Notes: generated by a model not told the origin, from the sequence alone. DNA of 33,808 nt from Pediococcus damnosus (GCF_001437255.1 NZ_JQBD01000015.1:1-33808), one strand, 5' to 3'. Counted from the first letter of the stretch, positions 15,900 through 24,869 are shown. Numbers and translations are program-made.

Positions 15900-16901
15900 A
15901 TCGCAACTATCAATGATATCGCACGCTTAGCCGGTGTTTCAAAGTCAACTGTTTCTCGAGTGCTCAATGGCGACGATACTTTGTCAGTCAGCCAGAGTAC
16001 GGAAAAAAACATTTTTGAAGCTGCTGAACAGCTTTCATACGATAAATATAAAACTAAACATAAAACTAACGGGACAATTGCCGTGGTCCTTTCTTATAAA
16101 GAATCCGAAGAACTGGATGATGCGTATTTCATGTCTCTTCGCTTGGCTGTTAACAACCACTTGACCGATAGCAATTATCGATTTAAAAATTTCTTTCAGA
16201 CTGATTATGAACGGAATGAATTGGCCAAACAATCTTATATTGGGATTGTAGCGGTCGGCTTTTTTGATAAGGAAACCATTTTGAAGTTACGTGCCTTACA
16301 CAAACCAATTGTGTTCGTTAATACGGACACCCTCTTGGATAATGTTGACTGTGTAGTGACTGACTTCACCTCATCAGTCGCCAGAACAACCAATCATCTC
16401 TTGCAGGCTGGCATTAAAGACATTGGAATTTTAACTGCAAAACAACACCATCACCACCTGATTACCCTTGAAAATGATCCACAGGGGTTTCTAGCCAAAA
16501 CTTTTCTGCAGTGTAAGAAAACCTTCAACCCAGATTACTTCTTCGTGGCGGAGGACTATACAGCCGCTGCAGGCTATCAAGAAATGAATAAAATTATTGA
16601 CAAACTAGGTGCTAAGCTTCCTAAAGCATTTTTAATTGGTTCCGACTCAATCGCAATCGGTGCGATGCGAGCGCTGACTGAACATAAAATAGCTATTCCA
16701 CAACAAATATCGGTCATTGGTTTTAACGATATTACGTCAGCCCAATATATCACCCCCAGCTTAAGTACCGTGCACGTTTCCCGAAATGCAATGGCCAGAG
16801 CTGCCTTTGAACTTTTAAATGAACAGTTTCAGAAACGTAACATGGTCCCACGAAAAATAACGATCGGGACTTCTTTGATTATTCGCGATAGCAGCGTTTA
16901 A
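15900..16901 (+). CDS. LacI-family regulator with apparent ATC start codon
   Basis: The 333-residue protein has the LacI HTH at its extreme N-terminus (ATINDIARLAGVSKSTVSRV, then LNGD) and a periplasmic-binding-like ligand domain ending GTSLIIRDSS. The family nearly always reads M-ATINDIA. Here the codon in the Met position is ATC (15900-15902), and an in-frame TGA lies three codons upstream. No ATG, GTG or TTG exists in frame before GTG 15960, which would remove most of the HTH. GAGATGAT lies at ribosome-binding distance from the ATC. An out-of-frame ATG at 15892 opens a 12-codon peptide across the start. This may be a rare ATC start, a lost start or a one-base deletion in the T-run at 15895-15898. 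It is presumably the local repressor of the EIIA operon. Confidence 0.75.
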   Translation: MATINDIARLAGVSKSTVSRVLNGDDTLSVSQSTEKNIFEAAEQLSYDKYKTKHKTNGTIAVVLSYKESEELDDAYFMSLRLAVNNHLTDSNYRFKNFFQTDYERNELAKQSYIGIVAVGFFDKETILKLRALHKPIVFVNTDTLLDNVDCVVTDFTSSVARTTNHLLQAGIKDIGILTAKQHHHHLITLENDPQGFLAKTFLQCKKTFNPDYFFVAEDYTAAAGYQEMNKIIDKLGAKLPKAFLIGSDSIAIGAMRALTEHKIAIPQQISVIGFNDITSAQYITPSLSTVHVSRNAMARAAFELLNEQFQKRNMVPRKITIGTSLIIRDSSV

Positions 16902-16920
16902 AATGAGGTCTAGAAATAAA

Positions 16921-16961
16921 AAAATAGCAATGAAATCTATTTTAGATTTCATTGCTATTTT
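16921..16961. terminator. Bidirectional terminator between lacI-type gene and oppF
   Basis: A perfect 19-bp stem (16921-16939 with 16943-16961) with a TTT loop, A-rich on the left and T-rich on the right. It serves the two convergent genes. Confidence 0.92.
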
Positions 16962-16966
16962 TGAAT

Positions 16967-17920
16967 TTATAGAACTGTTAGTCCTTCTTCAGTTGCACGT
17001 TTTTTGTAAGTTTCAATCTCATCTTCACTTGCACGTACAAAATGTTGCGGGGTAATCTCTACCATTTGACGCTTTTTATCATCAAATTCTGGAGAAGAAT
17101 CATAAACAACCTGGCGACGATTACGTTCAAACTCTGGATCGGGCTGTGGTACAGCCGAAACTAAGCTCTTCGTATAAAGGTGTAAAGGATGATTATAAAC
17201 TTCTTCAGCCGGACCAATTTCAAGAATCTTGCCATAATGCATAACACCGATTCGATCACTGATATATTTTACCATTGATAAATCATGTGCAATGAATAGG
17301 TAAGTTAATCCCGTTTTTTCTTGAAGATCCTTCAACAAGTTAACAACTTGAGCCTGAATGGAAACATCCAACGCAGAAATTGGTTCGTCAGCAATAATAA
17401 AGTCAGGTTGAACGGCTAAAGCTCGCGCAATCCCAATTCGTTGTCGCTGACCACCAGAGAACTCAACTGGATAGCGACTAGAGTGATCACGATTCAACCC
17501 AACCGTTTCAAGTAAGTCTTCTACTTGATTTGTCCGGTCTTGATCATTCTTGGCCAAATGATGAATATCTATGCCTTCAGCCACAATATCCTTGACTTTC
17601 ATCCGTGGATTTAAAGAAGCATATGGATCTTGGAAGATCATCTGCATTTCACGTCTAAACTTCATCATATCGCTTTTACTCTTTAGAGAGGCTACATCAC
17701 GGCCATTAAAAATCACTTGGCCATCAGTAGGATCAAGTAAACGAATAATTGCTCGTCCAGTCGTTGTCTTCCCTGAACCAGACTCACCAACTAAACCAAA
17801 GGTCTCACCCTTATAGATGTCAAAGGAAACATCATCGACGGCACGTACTTCATCTTTTTTTCCAACGTTAAAATATTGTTTTAAATGTTTTACTTCTAGA
17901 ATCTTTTCTCGTGTATCCAT
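16967..17920 (-). CDS. oppF: OppF, oligopeptide ABC transporter ATPase
   Basis: The 317-residue ATPase powers peptide import with OppD. It shows Walker A GESGSGKT (45-52), the ABC signature FSGGQRQR (154-161), Walker B FIIADEP (174-180) and the switch His in FIAHDLS. The C-terminal HPLHLYTKSLVSAVPQPDP block is the oligopeptide-transporter C-terminal extension. It is the last gene of the oppABCDF operon, 12 bases after oppD, and ends at a strong shared terminator. Confidence 0.95.
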   Translation of the reverse strand: MDTREKILEVKHLKQYFNVGKKDEVRAVDDVSFDIYKGETFGLVGESGSGKTTTGRAIIRLLDPTDGQVIFNGRDVASLKSKSDMMKFRREMQMIFQDPYASLNPRMKVKDIVAEGIDIHHLAKNDQDRTNQVEDLLETVGLNRDHSSRYPVEFSGGQRQRIGIARALAVQPDFIIADEPISALDVSIQAQVVNLLKDLQEKTGLTYLFIAHDLSMVKYISDRIGVMHYGKILEIGPAEEVYNHPLHLYTKSLVSAVPQPDPEFERNRRQVVYDSSPEFDDKKRQMVEITPQHFVRASEDEIETYKKRATEEGLTVL

Positions 17921-17932
17921 GATTAGCCTCCT

Positions 17933-19060
17933 TTACTCACCAATTGCATCGTCATTGTCCGCACCGAAGCTTGTCTTCCCAGTTGAATGGATATGACCAA
18001 GATTGATCGTACCCTTCTTCAAGCGCTCAGCATAAACTTCTTGACGATGTTTAATTGCGTCTGGAGGATCTACATGTGGTGCATCCGGATGCAAAAGCCA
18101 AGTTGCAGCATAATGCGTATCAGATACTTTGAAAAATGGTGGTTCTTTTTGTTCATCAATCTTCATTGCATAAGGATTCCGAGCAGCAAATGGATCACCA
18201 GTTGGTGGATCCAATAAGTCTGGTGGCGTTCCTGGAATGGATTCCAATTTACCCTTTCGCGTATCAAGGGTAGGCATTGAGTTCAAAAGTCCCCATGTAT
18301 ACGGATGTTGAGGATTATAGAAAATTTCATCAACTGTTCCATATTCAACAATTTTACCAGCATACATAACCGCAACTCGGTCAGCCATCCCAGCAACAAC
18401 TCCCAAATCATGGGTAATAAAGATAATTGAAGTTGAAATTTTTTCTTGTAATTCCTTCATCAAATCAAGAATTTGTGCTTGGATAGTTACATCCAAAGCA
18501 GTTGTTGGTTCATCAGCAATTAAAATCTCTGGATAACAAACTAATGCAATGGCAATCACAATTCGTTGCCGCATCCCGCCTGAAAATTGATGAGGATAAT
18601 CATTAATTCGTTCTTCAGCATTGGTAATGCCAACTAACTTGAGCATTTCTAGCGCCTGTTTATTAGCTTTTTCACGACTGTAGCCCTTATGAATTTGTAA
18701 AGGTTCAGCAATTTGTCGACCAATTCGCATAGTTGGATCTAAAGACGTCATTGGATCCTGGAAAATTTCTGCAATATCTTTACCACGCATATTTTCGAGT
18801 TCCTTTTCGGACATCTCGAGAACATTTTTACCGTGATATTTTACTGTTCCTTCCACAACTTCAGCATTATTTGCCAATAAACCCATAATGGTTTTAGTTG
18901 TGACAGTTTTCCCAGATCCAGACTCACCAACGATGGCTAACGTTTCTCCCTTTTTCAAATGGAAAGAAACATCGCGAATCGCCTTAACCGTACCAGCATA
19001 GGTATGGAAGTCAATGGTTAAGTTTTTTACTTCTAGAATATTTTCATCTGCATTTTCCAT
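17933..19060 (-). CDS. oppD: OppD, oligopeptide ABC transporter ATPase
   Basis: The 375-residue partner ATPase of OppF has Walker A GESGSGKT (45-52), signature FSGGMRQR (159-166), Walker B ILIADEP (179-185) and FITHDLG. The C-terminal Opp extension includes PHQ-type blocks HPYTWGLLNSMPTLD and IPGTPPDLLDPPTGDPFAARN. That extension is somewhat longer than usual and ends in an acidic tail. AGGAGG lies before the ATG. It is 12 bases after oppC. Confidence 0.95.
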   Translation of the reverse strand: MENADENILEVKNLTIDFHTYAGTVKAIRDVSFHLKKGETLAIVGESGSGKTVTTKTIMGLLANNAEVVEGTVKYHGKNVLEMSEKELENMRGKDIAEIFQDPMTSLDPTMRIGRQIAEPLQIHKGYSREKANKQALEMLKLVGITNAEERINDYPHQFSGGMRQRIVIAIALVCYPEILIADEPTTALDVTIQAQILDLMKELQEKISTSIIFITHDLGVVAGMADRVAVMYAGKIVEYGTVDEIFYNPQHPYTWGLLNSMPTLDTRKGKLESIPGTPPDLLDPPTGDPFAARNPYAMKIDEQKEPPFFKVSDTHYAATWLLHPDAPHVDPPDAIKHRQEVYAERLKKGTINLGHIHSTGKTSFGADNDDAIGE

Positions 19061-19072
19061 TGTAACTTCCTC

Positions 19073-20095
19073 CTATCTGCGGGCTGTTCGCGGATCAAAC
19101 GCATCACGTAAACCATCAGCCAAAATATTAAACGCAATCATAATAACGGATAACACAATTGCAGGGTACCACATTTGATATGGTAAAAATTGGAAGTTCT
19201 TTTGCCCATCACTAATCAATGTTCCTAGCGAAGCAGTTGGAGCTTGAATCCCAATTCCGATATAACTTAAGAAAGCTTCGAAGAAAATAGCGGATGGAAT
19301 TGTGAACATCGTTTGAATAATGATGACACTTGATAAGTTAGGTAACAAATGTTTGATCGCAATTTTAAAGGTTGATTCACCCAACGTCCTCGCCGCTAAC
19401 ACATACTCTTGCGACTTCAACTGCAAGGTTTGCGCTCGCGTCAGCCGGGCCATCGTGGTCCACCCATTAAAGGCAATCGCCAAAATAATTGGCAACATAC
19501 CGCCCTTTAAAACAAGCATGAATAACACCATGATAACGATGTTAGGGACGGATGAAATAACTTCAATTATCCGTTGCATGACAATATCAGTTATACCACC
19601 CTTCCAGGCCGAAACAATCCCGTACCCGACCCCGACAATCAAATCAATCAAAGTGGCAAAAAGACCAATTAATAAGGAAACTAAAGTTCCTCGTAAAATT
19701 CGTTGTGCCAATGAACGACCTAAGTAATCAGTTCCTAATGTGTAGTGAACTTTGCTTGGAACATGATTTTGTTTGTAAGCATCTACTCGTTTACCAGCAA
19801 CTACAGATGTTCCGTTCAACCCGTTGATATTTACACCGGGAATCTTAGGAGGCAAGTTTGCGTAGTTTGGATTAGATTCATTTGGATGAGAAGCTGTAAT
19901 TGGTGATGTAAAAGCAACCACAAAGATTATAGCCAAGATCCATAAAGCAATGAAAGAAGCCTTATTTTGTTTTAACCGACGCCAAGCATCCTGAACAAAT
20001 GTCCGGGAAGGGGCGACAATTTTTTCATCATCTAGTTCATCTTTTTTAGATACCGGCTCAAACGCATCCGGTGCTAAATTCATTTTTTCTTCCAT
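19073..20095 (-). CDS. oppC: OppC, oligopeptide ABC transporter permease
   Basis: The 340-residue inner-membrane permease has a long cytosolic N-terminus, a first helix at about 47-70, an external region and a five-helix permease core. The EAA-type loop that docks the ATPases is around EYVLAARTLGESTFKIAIKH. It ends DGLRDAFDPRTARR, typical of OppC/DppC. GAGGGG precedes the ATG, which is four bases after the oppB stop, so translation is likely coupled. Confidence 0.95.
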   Translation of the reverse strand: MEEKMNLAPDAFEPVSKKDELDDEKIVAPSRTFVQDAWRRLKQNKASFIALWILAIIFVVAFTSPITASHPNESNPNYANLPPKIPGVNINGLNGTSVVAGKRVDAYKQNHVPSKVHYTLGTDYLGRSLAQRILRGTLVSLLIGLFATLIDLIVGVGYGIVSAWKGGITDIVMQRIIEVISSVPNIVIMVLFMLVLKGGMLPIILAIAFNGWTTMARLTRAQTLQLKSQEYVLAARTLGESTFKIAIKHLLPNLSSVIIIQTMFTIPSAIFFEAFLSYIGIGIQAPTASLGTLISDGQKNFQFLPYQMWYPAIVLSVIMIAFNILADGLRDAFDPRTARR

Positions 20096-20099
20096 TTAT

Positions 20100-21029
20100 T
20101 TACCCCTCATTCCCAGAAATTCGGATTCGTGGATCAATAATTCCGTATACAATATCAGTCAAAAGCAAGATTGCACAAAGTAATGCGGAGTATAACATGG
20201 TAACTCCCATGATGGTTGGGTAATCATTAACCAAGATAGATTTTACAAATTGTTCCCCAATACCTGGTACAGAGAAAATGTTTTCAACAACCATTGATCC
20301 AGTCATAATTGCTGCTGCTAAAGGACCAATAACCGTAACTAACGGAATTAAACTATTTCGTAAAGCATGATGCCAAACGATTCCAGTTCGGCTTAGCCCT
20401 TTTGCCTTTGCCAGCTCAATATAGTCGCTTCCCAAAACATCGACCATTTCCGTCCGGACAAACCGCGAAGTTTCCGCGAACGGTGAAGCTGCCAACGCCA
20501 AGGTTGGTAACACTGTGTACGAGAATCCACCCCAATCAGCAATTGGGAACCATTGAAGCTTCAGACCCAAATAATACTGAAGCAAAATGGCAAGCACAAA
20601 ACTAGGAATTGAAATTCCTAAAATTGAAATAAACGTTGAAGCACCATCAATCCATGTGTTTTTACGAATGGCACTTAAAGATCCAACGATGATTCCAAAG
20701 AAGACACCCACAATGATTGCCTGAGCACCTAATTGTAACGAAGGACCAATTCGGCTTGAGATCAGGTAAGAAACTGGCTGATCACTAAATTGATATGATA
20801 ACCCAAAGTTTCCATGTGCTGCATCCACAATATAACTTATATATTGCTGCCAAACCGGTTTGTTCAATCCATAATGCTCATAAATTATTTTGATCTGCTG
20901 TGGTGATAATTTTGCCTGATTATTCAATGGTGTTCCTGGCATCAACTTCATTAAGAAGAAGGTGATACTTGCAATCAGAAACAGCGTTAAGAACAGGTAA
21001 AAGATTCGCTTTAACAAATATTTTGCCAT
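20100..21029 (-). CDS. oppB: OppB, oligopeptide ABC transporter permease
   Basis: The 309-residue inner-membrane permease starts with the typical MAKYLLKRIFYLFLTLF helix. It has a GLNKPVWQQY external block, the EAA-type loop DYIELAKAKGLSRTGIVWHH and a C-terminal DIVYGIIDPRIRI. GGGAGG precedes the ATG. It follows oppA1 across a 119-bp gap with a stem-loop, so it belongs to the same operon but probably at lower expression than the binding protein. Confidence 0.95.
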   Translation of the reverse strand: MAKYLLKRIFYLFLTLFLIASITFFLMKLMPGTPLNNQAKLSPQQIKIIYEHYGLNKPVWQQYISYIVDAAHGNFGLSYQFSDQPVSYLISSRIGPSLQLGAQAIIVGVFFGIIVGSLSAIRKNTWIDGASTFISILGISIPSFVLAILLQYYLGLKLQWFPIADWGGFSYTVLPTLALAASPFAETSRFVRTEMVDVLGSDYIELAKAKGLSRTGIVWHHALRNSLIPLVTVIGPLAAAIMTGSMVVENIFSVPGIGEQFVKSILVNDYPTIMGVTMLYSALLCAILLLTDIVYGIIDPRIRISGNEG

Positions 21030-21081
21030 TTATATTCCTCCCAATCTTTCTTCCAAGCCAGCTTTGGCTCTATAACAAAGG

Positions 21082-21116
21082 GGGTAAGAGTCAGCAGTTA
21101 CACGGGGCCCTTACCC
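21082..21116 (-). promoter_or_regulatory. Intercistronic stem-loop between oppA1 and oppB
   Basis: On the minus strand GGGTAAG (21116-21110) pairs with CTTACCC (21088-21082), 7 bp with a 21-base loop. No T-run follows, so it is unlikely to be a full terminator. Such structures between binding-protein and permease genes often protect or process the upstream mRNA and so raise the ratio of OppA to OppBCDF. Confidence 0.5.
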
Positions 21117-21148
21117 TCCTGTCCAAAGTTAACGCCTATTTATAAAAA

Positions 21149-22777
21149 TTATTTTGTTAAATACAAACCTTTATAGTCAAAGTTGACACCAGCAGTGTTA
21201 TAAACAACACCCTTCAACTTAGAACTCCAAAGTTGTGATTGTGCTTGCTGGAAGACAGGTGCAATTCCTTGGTCATTCATCAAAATCTTTTCAGCTTGTA
21301 CCATATCGTCCCAACGTTTTTCAGGATTTGTAGCATCAGTTGTATTAGAAGCCTTGATTAATGCATCATACTGCTTATTGCTGAATCCACCATTATTCTG
21401 AGCATTTCCGCTTACAAATAATTGTAAGAATGAAATTGGATCAGAGAAGTCGGCGCCCCATGCAGAAAGAACAACATCGAACTTACCATCTGATGAATCT
21501 GACAAACGTGTCTTAAATGGTACGTTTTGCAAGTTGACCTTCACATTTGGTAGCTTTTCAATTTGTGACTGTAAGAATTCAGTGATTTGCTTTGTTGAAG
21601 CTGTATCATCACCAAGAAGTGTAAATGTTAAGTTTGATTTGCCTTCTTCTTTAAGTCCTTCAGCCATTAACTTCTTAGCTTCCGTCAAGTTTTGTGTAAC
21701 AGCAGGCTTAACTTCAGCTTCAGTTGCAAAGTCTGTACCAGTCTTAGGATTGCTTGCTAAACCAGATGAAACGAGTCCCTTTGGATTGGTTGAACCATCG
21801 GCAAGAACTTTACCAGTTAATTGGTTTCGGTTGATTGACATTGAGATAGCTTTTCGAATCTTAGCGTTACGGAATACTTTTTCTTTCTTCATATTATATT
21901 GAAGATAGAACATTGATGATTGTTTCCGTAAAACGTAATCCTTGTTGTTCTTGTATTGGGCAACTTGGTTACCAGTAATGTTGGCAACATCAAGTTTTTT
22001 ACTATTATACAAGTTCAAACCAGTACTTGCATCTTTGACAACCTGATAATTAATGGTATCCATCTTCACATTCTTTTTATCCCAATAATTATTATTTTTC
22101 TCAAGTTTCCAATTTAAGTTTGTGCCAGTCCAACCAACTTGTTTGTATGGACCATCGTAAACTAATTTATCAGAAGCTGTTCCGTACTTAGAACCATACT
22201 TTTCAACAGCTTTTTGATTCTGTGGATAGAATGTTGGGAAGCCCATCAATAGCTTGAAGTAGGCAATTGGTCGATCTAGCGTAACAACTAATTTATACTT
22301 GCCGTCAGCCTTAACGCCTAACTGCTTGTAGTTCACTTTACCAGACGAGATCTTGTCGGCATTCTTAATTCCGGAGAACAAGTATGCGTATTCAGAAGCT
22401 GTCTTAGGATTTACTGTCCGTTGCCAACCATAAACAAAATCTTTTGCGGTAACAGGATCGCCATTACTCCACTTAGCATTCTTACGAAGTGTAAAGGTCC
22501 AAGTCTTACCATCTTTAGATTCCTTCGTGTTGGTTGCAAGAGCATTAGTAACCTTGCTCTTTTTACCTAGTCGGTAAAGACCTTCTTGGGTATTTCCTAA
22601 CTGTGTAAATCCAACTACATCGGTAACCTTCGATTGATCCATTGTCGAAATTTCAGCACTTTCTTCAAAGTTAACTGTTTTTTTCGACGAACTGCTGTTT
22701 TTGGATCCACAGGCAGCCAAAACTAATGTTGAAGCTAGCGCGACGGCTCCAACCTTTACTGCTGATCTAACATTCAT
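21149..22777 (-). CDS. oppA: OppA1, oligopeptide-binding lipoprotein (with oppBCDF)
   Basis: The 542-residue SBP_bac_5-type binding protein captures peptides outside the cell. The lipoprotein signal ends LVLAACG with Cys23. Family blocks are RTVNPKTASEYAYLFSGI, KWSNGDPVTAKDFVY, a PFKTRLSDSSDGKFD segment and the cleft signature AWGADFSDPISFLQLF. It is first in the oppABCDF operon, with its own promoter and AAGGGG before the ATG. It is one of four closely related full-length paralogues in 9.5 kb and differs from the others in the cleft signature (SAWGADF). Confidence 0.95.
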   Translation of the reverse strand: MNVRSAVKVGAVALASTLVLAACGSKNSSSSKKTVNFEESAEISTMDQSKVTDVVGFTQLGNTQEGLYRLGKKSKVTNALATNTKESKDGKTWTFTLRKNAKWSNGDPVTAKDFVYGWQRTVNPKTASEYAYLFSGIKNADKISSGKVNYKQLGVKADGKYKLVVTLDRPIAYFKLLMGFPTFYPQNQKAVEKYGSKYGTASDKLVYDGPYKQVGWTGTNLNWKLEKNNNYWDKKNVKMDTINYQVVKDASTGLNLYNSKKLDVANITGNQVAQYKNNKDYVLRKQSSMFYLQYNMKKEKVFRNAKIRKAISMSINRNQLTGKVLADGSTNPKGLVSSGLASNPKTGTDFATEAEVKPAVTQNLTEAKKLMAEGLKEEGKSNLTFTLLGDDTASTKQITEFLQSQIEKLPNVKVNLQNVPFKTRLSDSSDGKFDVVLSAWGADFSDPISFLQLFVSGNAQNNGGFSNKQYDALIKASNTTDATNPEKRWDDMVQAEKILMNDQGIAPVFQQAQSQLWSSKLKGVVYNTAGVNFDYKGLYLTK

Positions 22778-22852
22778 AATTATTTATCCAACCCCTTCGT
22801 GAAATCTTAACGAATTTCATCAATATGTACTTTCTTAACAAAAGTTGTTCTT

Positions 22853-22881
22853 ATTATATATTAGAAGAAGATTAAATTCAA
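22853..22881 (-). promoter_or_regulatory. Promoter of the oppABCDF operon
   Basis: On the minus strand TTGAAT (22881-22876), a 17-base spacer and TATAAT (22858-22853). Between promoter and gene is a TGAAAT/ATTTCA inverted repeat (22800-22805 and 22814-22819). The rest of the 352-bp gap holds tandem TGCTCAT at 22990-22996 and 23000-23006 and the oppA2 terminator. I see no gene in it. Confidence 0.75.
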
Positions 22882-23075
22882 TCGTTCTCTCTAATTTTGT
22901 TACCGATAAGAACCATATTAATCAAATTACATACACAATGATCCAGCACCATTGCTGCATGTATCCGGTTTATGTTACATTTTAAAAAATGCTCATTTTT
23001 GCTCATGAAATTATTTAAAATTAGCCCATAAAGCGGTGGTATCCGTTACGAATTCTTAGAAAGATCACATTTGTG

Positions 23076-23117
23076 AAAAGAATAAGGGAAAAGAGTCCTA
23101 AAACTCTTTCCCCTTAT
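23076..23117 (-). terminator. Terminator of oppA2
   Basis: A 15-bp stem (23082-23096 with 23103-23117, one mismatched or G.U pair) is followed on the minus strand by a T-rich stretch TTCTTTTC. It isolates oppA2 from the oppABCDF operon. Confidence 0.85.
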
Positions 23118-23129
23118 AATATTGTAAAT

Positions 23130-24767
23130 TTATTTTGCCAAGTAAAGACCTGAGTAATCAAAGTTAATACCAGAAGTATTGTAAACTTCACCCTTTACCT
23201 TTGAGTTCCAAAGTTGTGATTGGGCTTGTTGATAGATTGGTACGATCCCTTGTTCGTTCATAAGAATCTTTTCAGCCTTAACCAAGTCAGACCAACGTTT
23301 TTCTTTGTTGTTAGCATCAGTCGTGTTAGAAGCCTTGATCAAATTGTCATACTCTTTATTGCTCCATGAACCATTATTGTTTGATCCACCGGTTACAAAG
23401 AGCTGCAAGAATGAGATTGGATCAGCAAAGTCAGCACCCCATCCGGTAACAACTGCATCGAACTTACCATCTGTTGAGTTTGACAAACGGGTTTTGAATG
23501 GAATGTTTTGAACATTCACTTTAACGTTACTGCCCAATTTTTCAATCTGGGACTGCAAGAATTCATTTGTTGACTTACCAGCTGGTGTATCATCAGCCAT
23601 CAACGTGAATTCAAGCTTAGACATTCCCTCTTCTTTTAAGCCTTCCTGCAATAACTTCTTAGCTTCAGGTAAGTTTTGCGTAACGGCTGACTTAACTTCT
23701 GCTTCTTTAGCAAAGTCCTCACCAGTCTTAGGATTCTCTGCTAATCCAGATGAAACATAACCCAGTGGATTTTGAGAGCCATCAGCAAGAACCTTACCTG
23801 TCAATTGGCTACGATCAATAGACATTGAAATTGCTTGACGAATCTTCTTGTTCTTAAAGTACTTGTCTTTCTTTTCATTCAATTGAAGATAGAAGGTTGA
23901 AGCTTCCTTACGTAACTTGTAGTCTTTGTTGTTTTTGTATTGCGCAACTTGGCTACCAGTAATTGTCGTAACATCAAGCTTCTTACTATTGTATAGGTTC
24001 AAAGCTGTTGATGAATCTTTGACAACCTGATACTTAATTGTGTCCATCTTCACGTTCTTTTTATTCCAGTAGCTGTCATTTTTTTCAAGCTTCCAGTTTA
24101 AGTTAGTTCCAGTCCAGCCAACAGATTTGTAAGGACCATTGTAAACTAATTTATCTGAAGCTGTTCCGTATTTAGAACCATACTTTTCAACAGCGTTTTG
24201 GTTTTGTGGGAAGAAGATTGCAAATCCCATTAACAACTTAAAGTAAGGAACGGGACGATCCAAAGTAACAGTTAATTTGTAATCACCATCAGCCTTAATG
24301 CCTAAAGTTTTGTAATTGGCTTTACCGGCCATGATTTTATCTGCATTTTTAATTCCTGAGAAGAGGTATGCATATTCAGACGCCGTCTTGGGATTAACCG
24401 TGCGTTGCCAAGAATAAACAAAATCTTTAGCGGTTACTTTATCCCCGTTACTCCACTTAGCTCCTTTACGAAGCGTAAAGGTATATGTTTTCTCATCTTT
24501 GGAAACTTTAGTCTTAGTGGCTAAAGCATTATGAACAGAACTGTTTTTACCTAAACGATAAAGACCTTCTTCAGTATTAGCTAACTGTGTTAAGCCAATC
24601 GTGTCAGTAACTTTAGAAGTATCCATGGTAGGAATTTCAGACGCTACCATAAAACTAACAGACTTTTTGTTTGACGAGGTACTATCACTTTTTGACCCAC
24701 ATGCAGCTAGGACAAATGTTGAAGCCAATGCAACGGCTCCTAACTTTACTACTGATTTCACATTCAT
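23130..24767 (-). CDS. OppA2, orphan oligopeptide-binding lipoprotein
   Basis: The 545-residue paralogue of OppA1 has the lipobox VLAACG (Cys23), RTVNPKTASEYAYLFSGI, PFKTRLSNSTDGKFD and the cleft signature TGWGADFADPISFLQLF. An earlier in-frame ATG exists at 24776, but GGGGAG touches it directly. The ATG at 24767 has that site at proper distance and gives the same MNVKSVVKL start as OppA1. It has its own promoter and terminator and no permease genes, so it probably shares OppBCDF and widens the peptide range, or acts as a peptide sensor. Confidence 0.92.
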   Translation of the reverse strand: MNVKSVVKLGAVALASTFVLAACGSKSDSTSSNKKSVSFMVASEIPTMDTSKVTDTIGLTQLANTEEGLYRLGKNSSVHNALATKTKVSKDEKTYTFTLRKGAKWSNGDKVTAKDFVYSWQRTVNPKTASEYAYLFSGIKNADKIMAGKANYKTLGIKADGDYKLTVTLDRPVPYFKLLMGFAIFFPQNQNAVEKYGSKYGTASDKLVYNGPYKSVGWTGTNLNWKLEKNDSYWNKKNVKMDTIKYQVVKDSSTALNLYNSKKLDVTTITGSQVAQYKNNKDYKLRKEASTFYLQLNEKKDKYFKNKKIRQAISMSIDRSQLTGKVLADGSQNPLGYVSSGLAENPKTGEDFAKEAEVKSAVTQNLPEAKKLLQEGLKEEGMSKLEFTLMADDTPAGKSTNEFLQSQIEKLGSNVKVNVQNIPFKTRLSNSTDGKFDAVVTGWGADFADPISFLQLFVTGGSNNNGSWSNKEYDNLIKASNTTDANNKEKRWSDLVKAEKILMNEQGIVPIYQQAQSQLWNSKVKGEVYNTSGINFDYSGLYLAK

Positions 24768-24840
24768 AAACGACATCTCCCCTTAATTTGTTAAGTAATT
24801 TTTAATTACTTGATGTTTGTGCATTTCACGAATTGTTATT

Positions 24841-24869
24841 ATTGTACATTAAAAACAAATTAAATTCAA
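24841..24869 (-). promoter_or_regulatory. Promoter of oppA2
   Basis: On the minus strand TTGAAT (24869-24864), a 17-base spacer and TACAAT (24846-24841). The first bases of the spacer (TTAAT) match those of the oppA1 and oppA3 promoters. A perfect AAGTAATT/AATTACTT hairpin (24793-24811) lies in the leader. Confidence 0.7.

Noticed and set aside
15892-15930. 12-codon ATG reading frame over the start of the LacI-type gene as a real gene
   Set aside because: It is very short, has no ribosome binding site of its own and is simply another frame of the HTH region. It is kept only as part of the start-codon question.
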